From Nymphalis io (taxonomy: Eukaryota > Arthropoda > Insecta > Lepidoptera > Nymphalidae), in NCBI RefSeq assembly GCF_905147045.1, contig NC_065903.1:5270001-5334000 (forward strand): DNA of 64,000 nt, read 5' to 3'. The notes below the pieces were generated by a model. It did not search any database. It had not been told where the DNA came from and saw nothing but the letters and a program-made list of their open reading frames with translations. Made by a program: the position numbers and the translations under genes. This document shows positions 13,541 through 23,771 of this stretch, piece after piece; the stretch's first letter is position 1, and each line of letters begins with the position of its first letter.

Positions 13541-14730
13541 GGGCAGACAATTTAAGCAGCCTATTTATACTGAATTTATGGTTAGGCGTGGAAACTGCAA
13601 ATTTTATCAAACATAGATGATCTACTGCCTGTCAGAGATTGTATTGATTATGAGGTTACATTAACATAATAAAAACTGATTCATAAACAAACTACTTACG
13701 CTTATGTATCTTAAATTAAAATTGGATTTTAAATAAATAGTATAAATTACAAATACATGTTTTTTATTTAACTCCTTACATATTAAGTAGATAGTACTAA
13801 CAAAACTTTAAAATTATTAAACTTATTATTAGCAAAATACCAGTTTTAAATTTATCAAGTAAGTACCTACTTTCAAAAACAAATATACTTATACTAAAAA
13901 GTGTTATCTCCCTATTTTCGGTCCATCTCAACGAGCCGTCACGATGGCCCTTATCTTTGAAGTGTCTGTAGCGCATTTCCCAGGCCGATAAAGCTAGTTC
14001 CACTACCGCCCGACAGATGGCAACAGACGTCGCGGTCAAGATGTCACGTGAAAGACAAAAATATTGTTATATTTTTTTCAATGTCATTTTATACAATAAA
14101 AAGAAAGTAACTATAACATATTTTTTTAAATGAAAAAACGATTACTCAATGAGAAAACAGGGTAAAAAATAAAGCAAGGACTCGTTTAAATGTACCGTAA
14201 TTCAAAATTTTTCCGTCGAAGTGATTATTTTTGAAATTAACTTACAAATATATTTCATCGAATATGTATGTTACATACATACATAGTTATATAGTTCCAT
14301 AATTTATCTTGTGATAAATCATACATTGCAAGTGTTGTATTTACTGCTTATCACGATGATGGTATTCAAAACATTTATTAAGACAATATATTCAAACAAA
14401 ATAAGTAATTTGTCTATAGATACCAAGCAGGTACAATAAAAAAAGTTTATATTGCAACATTATGATGATTTTATTTCAACAAAAAATGTCTTAAAAAGAT
14501 TGCTTTGTTTCAAGTTATTTTAAGTGCTAAAATAAAATTTATCTAAAATACATTTTAGTGTAATAAAAATATATCATTAATACATGGGACTCCCACTTGA
14601 CACATAACTTTTAATATATTATGTAAGCTATTGGTCTCTTTCATCCGTAACAATTCAATGTTTATAATATTCAACGTGCTCTCTATTCGTAACAAAACAA
14701 TATGCAAACTAAATCGATTTCCATACCGAC
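13541..14730. other. AT-rich non-coding DNA
   Basis: Nothing coding or repetitive is recognised. A palindromic bHLH-zip-type word, TCACGTGA, sits at 14044-14051 and a short 'catacatacata' run near 14275. A CpG-richer patch at 13915-14045 is open on the minus strand (13797-14039) without similarity to anything known. Confidence 0.5.
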
Positions 14731-14990
14731 GGTGGCGCCATTGTTATGTTATTCGCACCGACCTCATGCGCCTACGCACCTTTATCAATTATACGAATGC
14801 GCTCTGTAATAAATTAAATATTGTTTGATCACTGATATCGATCTAAGGTCGTTTTGATTAATGACTATATCTGTCCCGAATATCGTCTGGGATATCTGGA
14901 TGGATCGAAACGATCTTGCAAGATGGCCGCCCCGTTGCGAGAGAATGCGGCGCGCGCGCAACGTTTGTTTTTAAGTAAGCGTAATCGTAA
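14731..14990. promoter_or_regulatory. GC-elevated block with YY1/Pho-like word
   Basis: The block contains CAAGATGGCCGC at 14919-14930, a close match to the YY1/Pleiohomeotic motif, followed by a CpG-rich run 'gcggcgcgcgcgcaacg'. The ATG inside the motif (14923) opens a 36-codon frame that is too short to support as a gene. Pho sites can mark Polycomb response elements or promoters, but one 8-mer match is expected by chance at this window size, so the regulatory role is weakly supported. Confidence 0.25.
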
Positions 14991-16920
14991 TCCGATTATA
15001 TACTTTTATTTCAGAGTTTTCTTAATTTTCTAATTTTAAAACATGACTGAGTTACATGTATTTTTATACATTAATTCAAAATTTAGTACGTTAACGTAAT
15101 TAGGTACGTTCTTAGAAAAATCTAGGAGAACTAAAATCAACATAAAATATTCAATACTTTAAATAGATTTACTTGTAAGTTTTGATCGTTGTTTATTTTG
15201 AGGTAATATTTTAATTTCTACCATTTTAAAAATTTTTTTTTTCTTGCTCTCTTAATTAGTATCCCAAATGTGTTAACTTCCATTAATAATAACTAAGGTT
15301 ACAAAATTATGGGTCTGAAGTATTTATTCCGAGTACACAAATTAAAAAAAAATTATTAAATTTTTCGCAATTTACTAGAGTGCATCTAATGTTCTATACA
15401 TGAGAAAAATACGCACACTTTTTGAAACTGTTATTTCATAAATAATGACTAACATATAATAAAAATTATGTTTCGAATATCAATCATACCTTCGTATGTT
15501 ATACTCATAGATAATACAGATAAATATATATATTTTTCTATTGGACGAAATTTCTGATATGTCTTGTAAGAATTAAAAGTATCTGTAAATTTGTTAAAAA
15601 TGAGAATATATTTTTATTTCCATAATAATTTATATTTATTTACATAATATTGTCTTAATAGTTAATACTTTATCACCAACATTTATTTGCTAAATCCAAG
15701 ATTAATAGAACTGGTAGCACTACTAAGCTTTAATTTTAATAAACATAATAATATTCAAACAATTTTTATTAAGGTGCCTTGTTTCATTTCGTTAATATTG
15801 CCGATTATAATTTTACAGAAGTTAAATAATAATAAGAAAGAAAATTCCAATAAGAATTGTTATGTGTAATCAGAATTTATTGTATTTTTTAAGTGGAATT
15901 TTAATATTAGAATCGTTTTTTTTTTTTTTTGCATTATTTTTTTACATCGTTTATATAAGTTTTTGATAATATTTTTAATATAATATTATAGATTTTTTTT
16001 TTTTACTATGGCAAGTACCTAATTTTCAAGAACTATAAGATTTTATAAATGTACGTAGTATGTACGGATGTTTGAAGCACTCTTTATATACGCTTCCATT
16101 GGTTATTTTTAGATACAGATTATAAAAATACCATCTGAAATATTTGTTTTTCCGGAATTTTGTTTTTAAACTTTTCTATACAATTAGATTTTTTATGTTT
16201 CGAATTTAAGTATGTAAAATTTTATTAAAATAATATTTCTATCAAGTTTGTTAAGATATATCATAATGTTTCTTATTTAAATAAAATCTATTCGTTTTTA
16301 AAGTCTGTAAAATTATGACTTTCAAAATAGTGCGACGGAAATTAATGATTTGCGAAATGACAAAACATTGTCTTTAATACACAAACAAAGGAAAATATTC
16401 ATGAAATAATCCTTTCAATATTTTTGGTAAAAATACAATGGCAGGCCTTTATTTATATTGCATGTTTATTTCAATATTTTAATGTAAATTTCTCAGAACG
16501 ATGTCTTAAAATATATGAAAATGGATTTAGACATGTTTTTGTTTTCTACATAGACGATTTTCTTATCAGTACATTCTCAACACTTGTATTTTTTCACTAT
16601 TCTGACTGTTGAAAAAATATGCAACTAAGCATATGCAACTTACATCTTGATCGAAAATTTTACTTTTAAATTCATATAATCTCTTAAAAATATAAGTCAA
16701 TAAATCTATTGGCTACTATTTAATAAGATAATAAGAATCGTAAAAGCTTTTCTGTCTCAAAATTTTCTTATAAGAAGAGATAAACAATGTACTTTATTCA
16801 AACAAATTTTCGAAATTGTCTGAAAATTGAAAGCAAATAAAAGAGACCATTACACGTAGTCCACACACTAAGAATATAAGTTTTATGTAAAGTGGAAGTC
16901 CCTTATGAAATTATAAAACG
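14991..16920. other. Very AT-rich non-coding DNA
   Basis: This is one of the most AT-rich parts of the window. It contains long T runs (about 15916-15930, and near 15991) and no recognisable gene or repeat family. The open frames at 15687-15869 and 16424-16612 have low-complexity, AT-driven composition. Confidence 0.55.
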
Positions 16921-16929
16921 TAAATAATA

Positions 16930-17560
16930 ACCTGTGAGCATCGCCCGCAGAACGCCGCTAAGCACGTATTTGCGGCATATCACGCGCTGTCACTAATAGC
17001 ACTTGTCCAATATTTGAATGTAAACTTAAACAACACTTGGGGGTCAGTCAAAACACAGAGAACTCGGGCACGATAACACTGAACTGTTAATGAGGAACTG
17101 AGGGTGTTGTCGCTTATAGCTTGTATCGTTCCGATTGTTGGCCGAACACGCGCGACACTACACTGTCAACGGTCGCCGGCACACTGCGCGGCCGGTCGCT
17201 GCGGCCCCCCGCTCGCTCCGCTCCCCCCGTGCCTCACAGGGGGCGGGGCCCGCGCGAGGCGAGGCGAGCTTAATTACGCTTAGCGGGCGAAGCGGGACGG
17301 CGATAGAGTGGGCGCGAGCTATTAGCGCGCGGAGAGCGGGACGACGCGCGTCTTAAGTATTTTGTATAAGTAATGAGGGGAGCGCGGGGGTAGCCCGGTG
17401 CGGGGAGGGGGAGGGAGAGGCGCATCTCCCGCCAATCTTTAATGTTGATTACGTCCGCTGCCGCCTCTGAGCGTTCCTCATTAACACGGCCACGCCTCGG
17501 CGTTAATTACGCACAGTAATTGCGGACAATCTGTACGCAATATTTTTTATTCGGATTCCG
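16930..17560. promoter_or_regulatory. CpG-island-like segment, candidate promoter or enhancer
   Basis: A sharp G+C and CpG peak (strongest about 17130-17470), unlike anything else in the window, surrounded by very AT-rich DNA. It is flanked by a perfect 13-bp inverted repeat: gttaatgaggaac at 17086-17098 and its complement at 17473-17485. TTAATTACGC occurs twice in direct orientation (17270-17279 and 17503-17512). An arthropod initiator word TCAGTC occurs at 17044-17049 on the plus strand, with further TCAGT words on the minus strand, but no TATA box or DPE is placed convincingly. The 73-codon frame inside (17135-17356) is compositional, Arg/Ala-rich. A promoter of an unseen or non-coding transcript, or a homeodomain-bound enhancer, are both possible. 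Confidence 0.45.
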
Positions 17561-19500
17561 TGATTTGAGATTTATTTTTGGCTCGCTCAGTTTAAGATGC
17601 TCGTCAACGTATCGTTTTAATTGGACAAAAAATTATGACATGACATTTACAATTGTATAACAAACAAAATGTTAATACACAGAGCGTTTTGAGATTAATC
17701 TGGAATCTAATTTCATAAAATCTTCATACCTACTTAGTAGTTTTTGGCTTAGGTAATAAATAGGTACTTTATATATTATTAGGTATTTATTACTTTATGT
17801 TTTATTAGGTATATTGTTTTATTATAATTTATCTCAGGAGGGAATGAAATAATTCGGCAATTTATGTAATATTCCCAAAAAGAATCGACATAAAACTGTT
17901 TAAAGCTTTTACGACTCTTTGGTGTTTAGCAGATAATAAATTATTAGCTCTTTACTTTTACTGTCTCATTTCTAAAACCAGTTATAACTAGACAAATCTG
18001 CATATGATTTGACTACTCGTTTATTTAATTTTATTGTTACAAAAATTTATATTCGACTCTAATAAAACATGCGTTAGTCCAGACAACAATGTTCAAGGCT
18101 GTCAAATATATTTTTTAACGAAACAAATAAACAGTTACAAAAAGGATGATACATTAATCAAATAGATAGGTATCTCTATTAAGATAAGGTTATAGATTAA
18201 AGATAGATAATATACGACGCTAATTTTAAGTAAATAAGACACGGCTTTACACAACTTATTCTAAAAGAACGTATACGCATTTAAAAATATAAAATGTGAT
18301 ACTAAATTAAATAAGTATATTAAAAAACAAAACCATATATTTTTATATAATAATAATTTCTTAGATATGCGTTCCTACCTATGTTGTATTAATGGTATAG
18401 TTTAGGTGGAAATAGCTAAATGTGTGTCGTAATGTCGTTACACACATCAACACATTGAATATAAAATATTTGAATTTCGAACGAAGCTGTCCGAACGAAG
18501 AAGTTTCTTGTTGTCAAAAATAAAAATTTCAGTGCTTTTAAATCAAACCAAATCACATAAAAGGCATAGAGATATTGTTTATTTACGTATATAGTCTACA
18601 TTTAATCTGACAGTTGCGGTTTTAATTGCTACTCAATTGAATTTTTGTTCAAAAATTAGATAACATCACTTCATAGGTGTACATAGATATAACAATTTAC
18701 CTACTTAGTGAGTATTTTAGTCACTTTTAAAATTGAATTAAATATATTATTTTCCTGTCATTGGTTTTTGCTAAGTATGTAGAGATAATTAGTTCTTTAA
18801 CTACTATCCGCCCGACTTTGCCTGCGTTTTAGGTATCTTGTGTCCTTTTTGTATTCTGTATGCAATATTTCACGATGATCGGTTGAGTAGCTAAGACATG
18901 AAAGCGTTACAAACAAACAATCTTAATTATAATATAGGTAAAGATTATTACTAACACAAAATGTATTTAAACAATATCTTAATGTATAAATATATATTAT
19001 TAAAAATTACTAAAATTACAAGTTACTTCAAAATAATGTCATAAATAATTTTAATTACAAAAAAGTGTTTTTCTAATTAATTTATTTGTGTCGTCGCGAC
19101 CTCGAAATAAACTTTATTATAATTAAATTCTAATATTTATTCGTTATCAATAACTTATATTCGCTGTCTATTATATACGTCAATTTTATGGTTATTGGTA
19201 TATATAATATAATACAAGCAATATGCGACGTTCTTATAAAATTCTTATATAATAGGTATATAAGGATATTAATGTTTATAATAACCAGAAAATTAATTTT
19301 AAATACTTAATGTAATCAGAGTTCGAGTCGGTTAAAATGTTAAGAAATAATTTGATTCAATACGAAGGATAAAATTATATAAGACCGTTTTATCATATTA
19401 ATGATATTATATAAACGTTACGTTTATTACAATATAACGTTGAGCTTTATGTGACGATTTTAATCACTTAATTAATTAGAATAACAATAAAAAGTTTTTT
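17561..19500. other. AT-rich non-coding DNA
   Basis: No gene seen. Contains one decayed interspersed repeat (18800-18940, listed separately) and repeated short words such as 'attaggtat' near 17779 and 17806. No complete SINE occurs from 10.8 kb up to this point. Confidence 0.5.
18800..18940 (+). mobile_element. Decayed insect interspersed repeat
   Basis: Phrases such as 'actatccgcccgactttgcc' and later 'cacgatgatcggttgagtag' followed by an 'aacaaacaaac' run are hallmarks of a very common insect repeat tail (Helitron- or RTE-like) known from many lepidopteran introns. Classification is from memory of the phrase pattern and could not be searched. Confidence 0.5.
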
Positions 19501-19577
19501 ATCGTGAGGAAACCTGCATGTGAGCAAGGAGAGGAGGCCTTAACCCAACAGTGGGACACTCACAGGTTGTTACTATA
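19501..19577 (+). mobile_element. SINE family 1, internally deleted fragment
   Basis: The piece 'atcgtgaggaaacctgcatg' joins directly to 'gagaggaggccttaaccca' and 'cagtgggacactcacaggtt', which in full copies are separated by about 80 bp. The order and orientation match the copy at 32721. It is an old copy with an internal deletion. Confidence 0.7.
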
Positions 19578-19669
19578 AAAAGTTAATTGTAACTAAACAT
19601 ATGACTAGAATTCATTATATAAATATAATAATTATATATCGTGAGAAAAATACATAATGAAGAATAACA

Positions 19670-19905
19670 TTCTGTACCGAGTCCCCAATGAGTAGACCTT
19701 GGTGGTATACGTTAAAGAGGGAATTCTACTTTGGCCGAGCTTTATGAAATAAAATATTCTACCACTCCTACCAACCCGTATGAAGGTGAGCACGAAAATG
19801 CTCATGCAGGGGATGGAATAAACCTTCGAGCCTTCAGCCGAATCATGAGATCCGTACAGGATGTTACTTCCATACTGTATGAAACAACGTGATTGCTCGC
19901 AGCCA
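19670..19905. other. Unclassified GC-elevated block
   Basis: The stretch is less AT-rich than its flanks and has words such as 'ctaccaacccgtatgaaggt' that are faintly reminiscent of family 1 SINE text, but they do not align in order. Short frames on both strands end quickly. It may be an unrecognised old repeat. Confidence 0.25.
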
Positions 19906-20245
19906 CTTATCTCTAAAACTAACGGAACTTTTATTTTCTTTATTTATGTTCAAGCCATTTTAAGAATTGCAGCGCATTTATATGATAGACGGAAAATTAT
20001 TTAATATTATGGAAAACTTAGTTTTGTATGGAATCCTTTAGAGAGAAATATCGGTTACCTCGAAGTAAAAATGATATCGGACAAGGAGAATCCATACTAT
20101 AGGTGTAACATAAATAAAATAAGGTTTTTGTTTGAGGATTGCGGTTTTTTTTAGTTTGATCATATGATATAGATTACATGCATTCTTTATCTAGGTATCC
20201 TATTTTGATTTGTATAATAAGGTTTAGGTATTTCATAATTACTTT

Positions 20246-20544
20246 ACTGGTGGTAGGGCTTTGTGCAAGCTCGTCTGGGTAGGTACCGCCCACTCATCAG
20301 ATATTCTACCGCAAAACAGCAATACTTGATATCGTTGTGTTCCGGTTTGAAGGGTGAGTGAGCCAGTGTAATTACAGGCACAAGGGACATAAAATCTTAG
20401 TTCCCAAGGTTGGTGGCGCATTGGATATGTAAGCGATGGTTGACATTTCTTAAAATGCCAATGTCTAAGAGCGTTGGTGATCACTTACCATCAGGTGGCC
20501 CATATGCTCGTCCGCCTTCCTATTCTATAAAAAAAAAAAAAAAA
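20246..20544 (+). mobile_element. Poly(A)-tailed short retroposon, family 2, full length
   Basis: Full-length copy from 'actggtggtagggctttgtg' to a poly(A) run of about 16 residues ending at 20544. It is nearly identical to the copies at 10515 and 58522, suggesting fairly recent activity. The 81-codon minus-strand frame over it is an artefact of the repeat. Confidence 0.88.
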
Positions 20545-20608
20545 TAATGCGTTTTCAACATACCTAAGATTTCTTTAGGTTAATGCGTTTTCAACATACC
20601 TAAGATTT
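20545..20608. repeat. Tandem duplication, 28-bp unit, 36-bp period
   Basis: A 28-bp word starting 'taatgcgttttcaac' is present at 20545-20572 and again without mismatch at 20581-20608. It lies directly after the poly(A) tail of the family 2 element, between it and the next SINE. It is a recent local duplication. Confidence 0.9.
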
Positions 20609-20633
20609 AAATGTATTCGCCACAGTAAGTACC

Positions 20634-20961
20634 CGCCTCGTTGGTCTAGTGAATATATATAAGGCCGCAGACTCAGAGGTCCTGCGTCCAAATCAGGTCA
20701 GGCCAATTTATTGAGTTTTTCTGTCGAAAATTCTCAGTACCAGCCTGAAGTCTGGAAGTTGAAAGTGCCACGGAAAGCACGTAAAGCTGTTGGTTCTGCG
20801 CCTGAACTCTTTTGGTCGTGTCGGATTGCCGTTCTATCGGAGTTAAGGAATAGAGAGTGCACCTGTGTTTGCGCACACATTTGTGCACTATAATATGCCC
20901 TGAGCAGTTGGCTAATCTCTCTTGAGATTGGCCACCGCGGGAATCGGTTCGGAGAACATTA
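20634..20961 (+). mobile_element. tRNA-related SINE, family 3
   Basis: The head 'gcctcgttggtctagtgaat' is tRNA-like (box A region) and is followed by a box B-like 'ggtcctgcgtccaaatc'. The body and end 'attggccaccgcgggaatcg' match the minus-strand copy at 38549-38909. The 8-bp repeat taagtacc at 20626-20633 and 20962-20969 is a likely target-site duplication. Confidence 0.82.
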
Positions 20962-21129
20962 TAAGTACCTGCCTAATTTAATTATAATTGAGAATAAAAA
21001 ATTTTGATGACACGAAACGATACTTTACCCGAGAAAGCATGTATTGGCTTTGGGGAGTCGGAAACTTAGTGTTATAGTTCTTTTACTTCCCTTGTTTATA
21101 CAATAATTATCGCTGATTATATAATAATA

Positions 21130-21384
21130 ATACAATAATATCCTGGGACATTATTAACACACGGCCATCGGATCCCAAATTAAGCAGAGCTTGTGCTATG
21201 TAAACCAGACAACTGATATACTACATATAATACTTTTCTTTTGTAAAGTAATTGTAAATAATTACACCCCGATTCAGAACAAACAGACATGTTCATGCGC
21301 ACAAATGTCTGTCCTGGGTGGGTATCGAACCCTTCTTCAGCGTAAAAGGCAATTTAACAACCACAACCAACCGGCTCTACAAAT
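21130..21384 (-). mobile_element. tRNA-related lepidopteran SINE, family 4
   Basis: On the minus strand the element starts at 'gagccggttggttgtggttg', contains the box B word GGGTTCGATACCC, and runs through 'gacagacatttgtgcgcatg' to 'tgggatccgatggccgtgtg'. From memory, this is a very widespread lepidopteran SINE. The head has decayed relative to a functional tRNA promoter. The two overlapping plus-strand open frames at 21191-21506 are artefacts of it. Confidence 0.8.
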
Positions 21385-22239
21385 TAATAATAAATTTAAT
21401 ATATAATATCAAAGAATCGCTTGGTTTGTATGTTTACAGTTTTTCATTGCTGATAGCTCAACATCTACCTCAGGTGAGTAGTTATTATAATTTTTTAATT
21501 ACCTAAGTATATTTTGATTATGATGCGACTTGATTCTTTGATGGTGAAATTGATCTTAGCTTTATATAAAGTAACATCAAGAATGAATGATACAACAATA
21601 TAAATTCGTTGCTAAGAGAAAATAATCTACTATTTATAACATTTTAGTATATATACTTTATATATATATTGCTTTATGTATTTAAATATAACTTAAAAAT
21701 ATAGCGAAAAAAATATTTTATTTTTATATATTTCATATGAAATAAAATCTAATCCTGTCATTATAACATACTACATAGTTATAAGTAATAATACATAACG
21801 AGTTTACATAAAAGACTTACGAATCATCTTTATGAATACGAATGTATATATAGAAAGATACAAGTACTTACGTTTATAAATATACACTTATCATTGATAA
21901 GTTATTTATGAAAGAGTTTCGTTATAAGTTGTATGAAACGGTTTCGGAGTGTATCATAAAATAATACATAACTGATTATATTAATAGGAATATGTACGTT
22001 ATGTCGTAGCTATAGAACGTCGAGATTTGCATGAAAACGATAGTGACAACGTCATAGTGGAGACGGTTTAGCATTTTAATCCGGATCAAACTAGTATCAC
22101 TTCCGTGCGAGCAAAGCCGCGAACAATATATTCATATATTTCATACAAGGTTTTTTTGTTCTTCAGTCATTCATGCTTTAAACATTACCTAAGTATGATA
22201 ATTTATATTATATCTATTATGATCTCATTTAAGAGTATA

Positions 22240-22535
22240 TGACGGTCTCCCGGCCGATTTCAATCATCGCAGCCATTACCTATCAAAGCAGAGCCATACG
22301 CACGGTTATAGTGCACGAATCACCCTTATAGTCCGTTCACGGCAATCCGACAAGACGGGAGAGATGTGTGCCTCCGATTTCCACGACTAAAGGTTGTATG
22401 TGCTTTCCGAGGCACGGTAATATTACTTACTTTCTATGTTAAGGCTAATTACTAAAATTTTCAAACCGGGATTCGAATCCTGGATATCTTGATCTGCGAT
22501 CGAATAAGCTAACCACTAAACTAAGGACGCAGTTA
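22240..22535 (-). mobile_element. tRNA-related SINE, diverged family 3 variant
   Basis: Read on the minus strand it starts 'aactgcgtccttagtttagt', has a well-kept box B, GGATTCGAATCCC, and then a body with 'gtcggattgccgtgaacgga', matching the family 3 core. It ends near 'gattgaaatcggccgggaga'. The head differs from the 20634 copy, so it is an older subfamily or a different tRNA-derived head on a shared body. Confidence 0.75.
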
Positions 22536-23604
22536 TAAGAGAAAGTATATATGCAATTATTTTAAAAGAATATAAGAGAGAAGTCTTTCAATAAAATTGA
22601 CTAAATTTGCAAAGTAAACATTTATATAAGCCTAGTAAATACAGCATCAAAGATACAAAAATACACGGAACTTGACACGTTTCTCGAGATCGTTTCGACA
22701 CATACACATTGCATGAATAAACGTCATGTATTAGCATATGACATAAAAAAAACGCATAGTATATCAAGTGAGAAGCGGTAGCAATAAATAAATAAATAAA
22801 CACGGGCCGGCCCACCCACTGCGCACACGCAAAAACTAGACCACTAACGCCACCTGTTAGAAAATGACATTGTTTATATAGGCTCCTGTGTTTGTTAATT
22901 CTATTTGGTTTGAAACAAAAACCTTAAAACCTTATAATATACATGTCTCAGATATTATCATAATTTCAATCAATACTCAATGTATATCAATTATGTATTT
23001 GAAACGACATATTTGTATTAATGCTTTAAGGAAATAAAATGTTGACATTAAGTTCGATAATTACGGACTAAATTTAAATTATTGTATTATTAGCACTATA
23101 TTAAGCAAATTATTTATATTTATTGAGTGAATTTAACTCAATTATCAACACACTTAAACGTTCTTTATCATTCAAATTCTTTGTAAATGGAAAAACATTA
23201 AAATAATATTATGCAAAAACTTAAAATTTGTATCCTATCTAATATATAGTACTAATTAAATTGATTTATTTTCGTCTTAATTCGATCTACAGAAAAGGTT
23301 TTTTTTTCTGCTTAATATTCAACAAACTGCCTGCATTACACCTGCTATGTGAAACAATTTCATTGGTTATACAGCAGTGTCCTTACTCGGAAAATGTCAC
23401 ATCGTATGTGTCGTCGGTAAGTATTTAGCCTTCATTCGAGAGCTAAGTAATCGCTCAATTTGGTTAACAAATTTGATAAGATATTCTTAATACTACCGTA
23501 TGAGCCATAAGAAAATAATTTGAGCAGCTCAAAATATACCTTAAAATAATTACTGGTGTTAATATATATTTATTTATTTTTCTTATTAGTAAAATATACT
23601 AATT
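22536..23604. other. AT-rich non-coding DNA
   Basis: No gene seen. Contains a short AATA microsatellite near 22782-22799 and, at 22849-22859, the word CGCCACCTGTT, which recurs at 27198-27208. The open frame at 22588-22815 on the minus strand has no known domain. Confidence 0.5.
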
Positions 23605-23771
23605 CTTGTTCCGATAATGCGCTGCGAGTACGGAAACTAAGATGTTATATCTAGTGCTCCTTGTGCCTGCAGTTACTCTGGCTCACCTTTAAAACCGGAA
23701 GACAGCAATATAAATTATTATTGTATTGCTGTAGAATAATTAATTACTGAAAAAGGGTTATAGCCACCAGT
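23605..23771 (-). mobile_element. Degenerate retroposon, family 2
   Basis: Reverse-complement matches to family 2 are clear at 'aactaagatgttatatctag', 'gttactctggctcaccttta' and the head remnant 'ccaccagt' at 23764-23771. The copy is strongly diverged with internal loss, so it is old. Confidence 0.7.

Noticed and set aside
17135..17356. 73-codon Ala/Arg-rich frame
   Set aside because: Explained by the GC-rich composition of the CpG-island-like segment, which removes stop codons; no domain.
20239..20484. 81-codon minus-strand frame, similar to frames at 53217-53414 and 58434-58760
   Set aside because: These similar 'proteins' are antisense readings of the family 2 retroposon, not a gene family.
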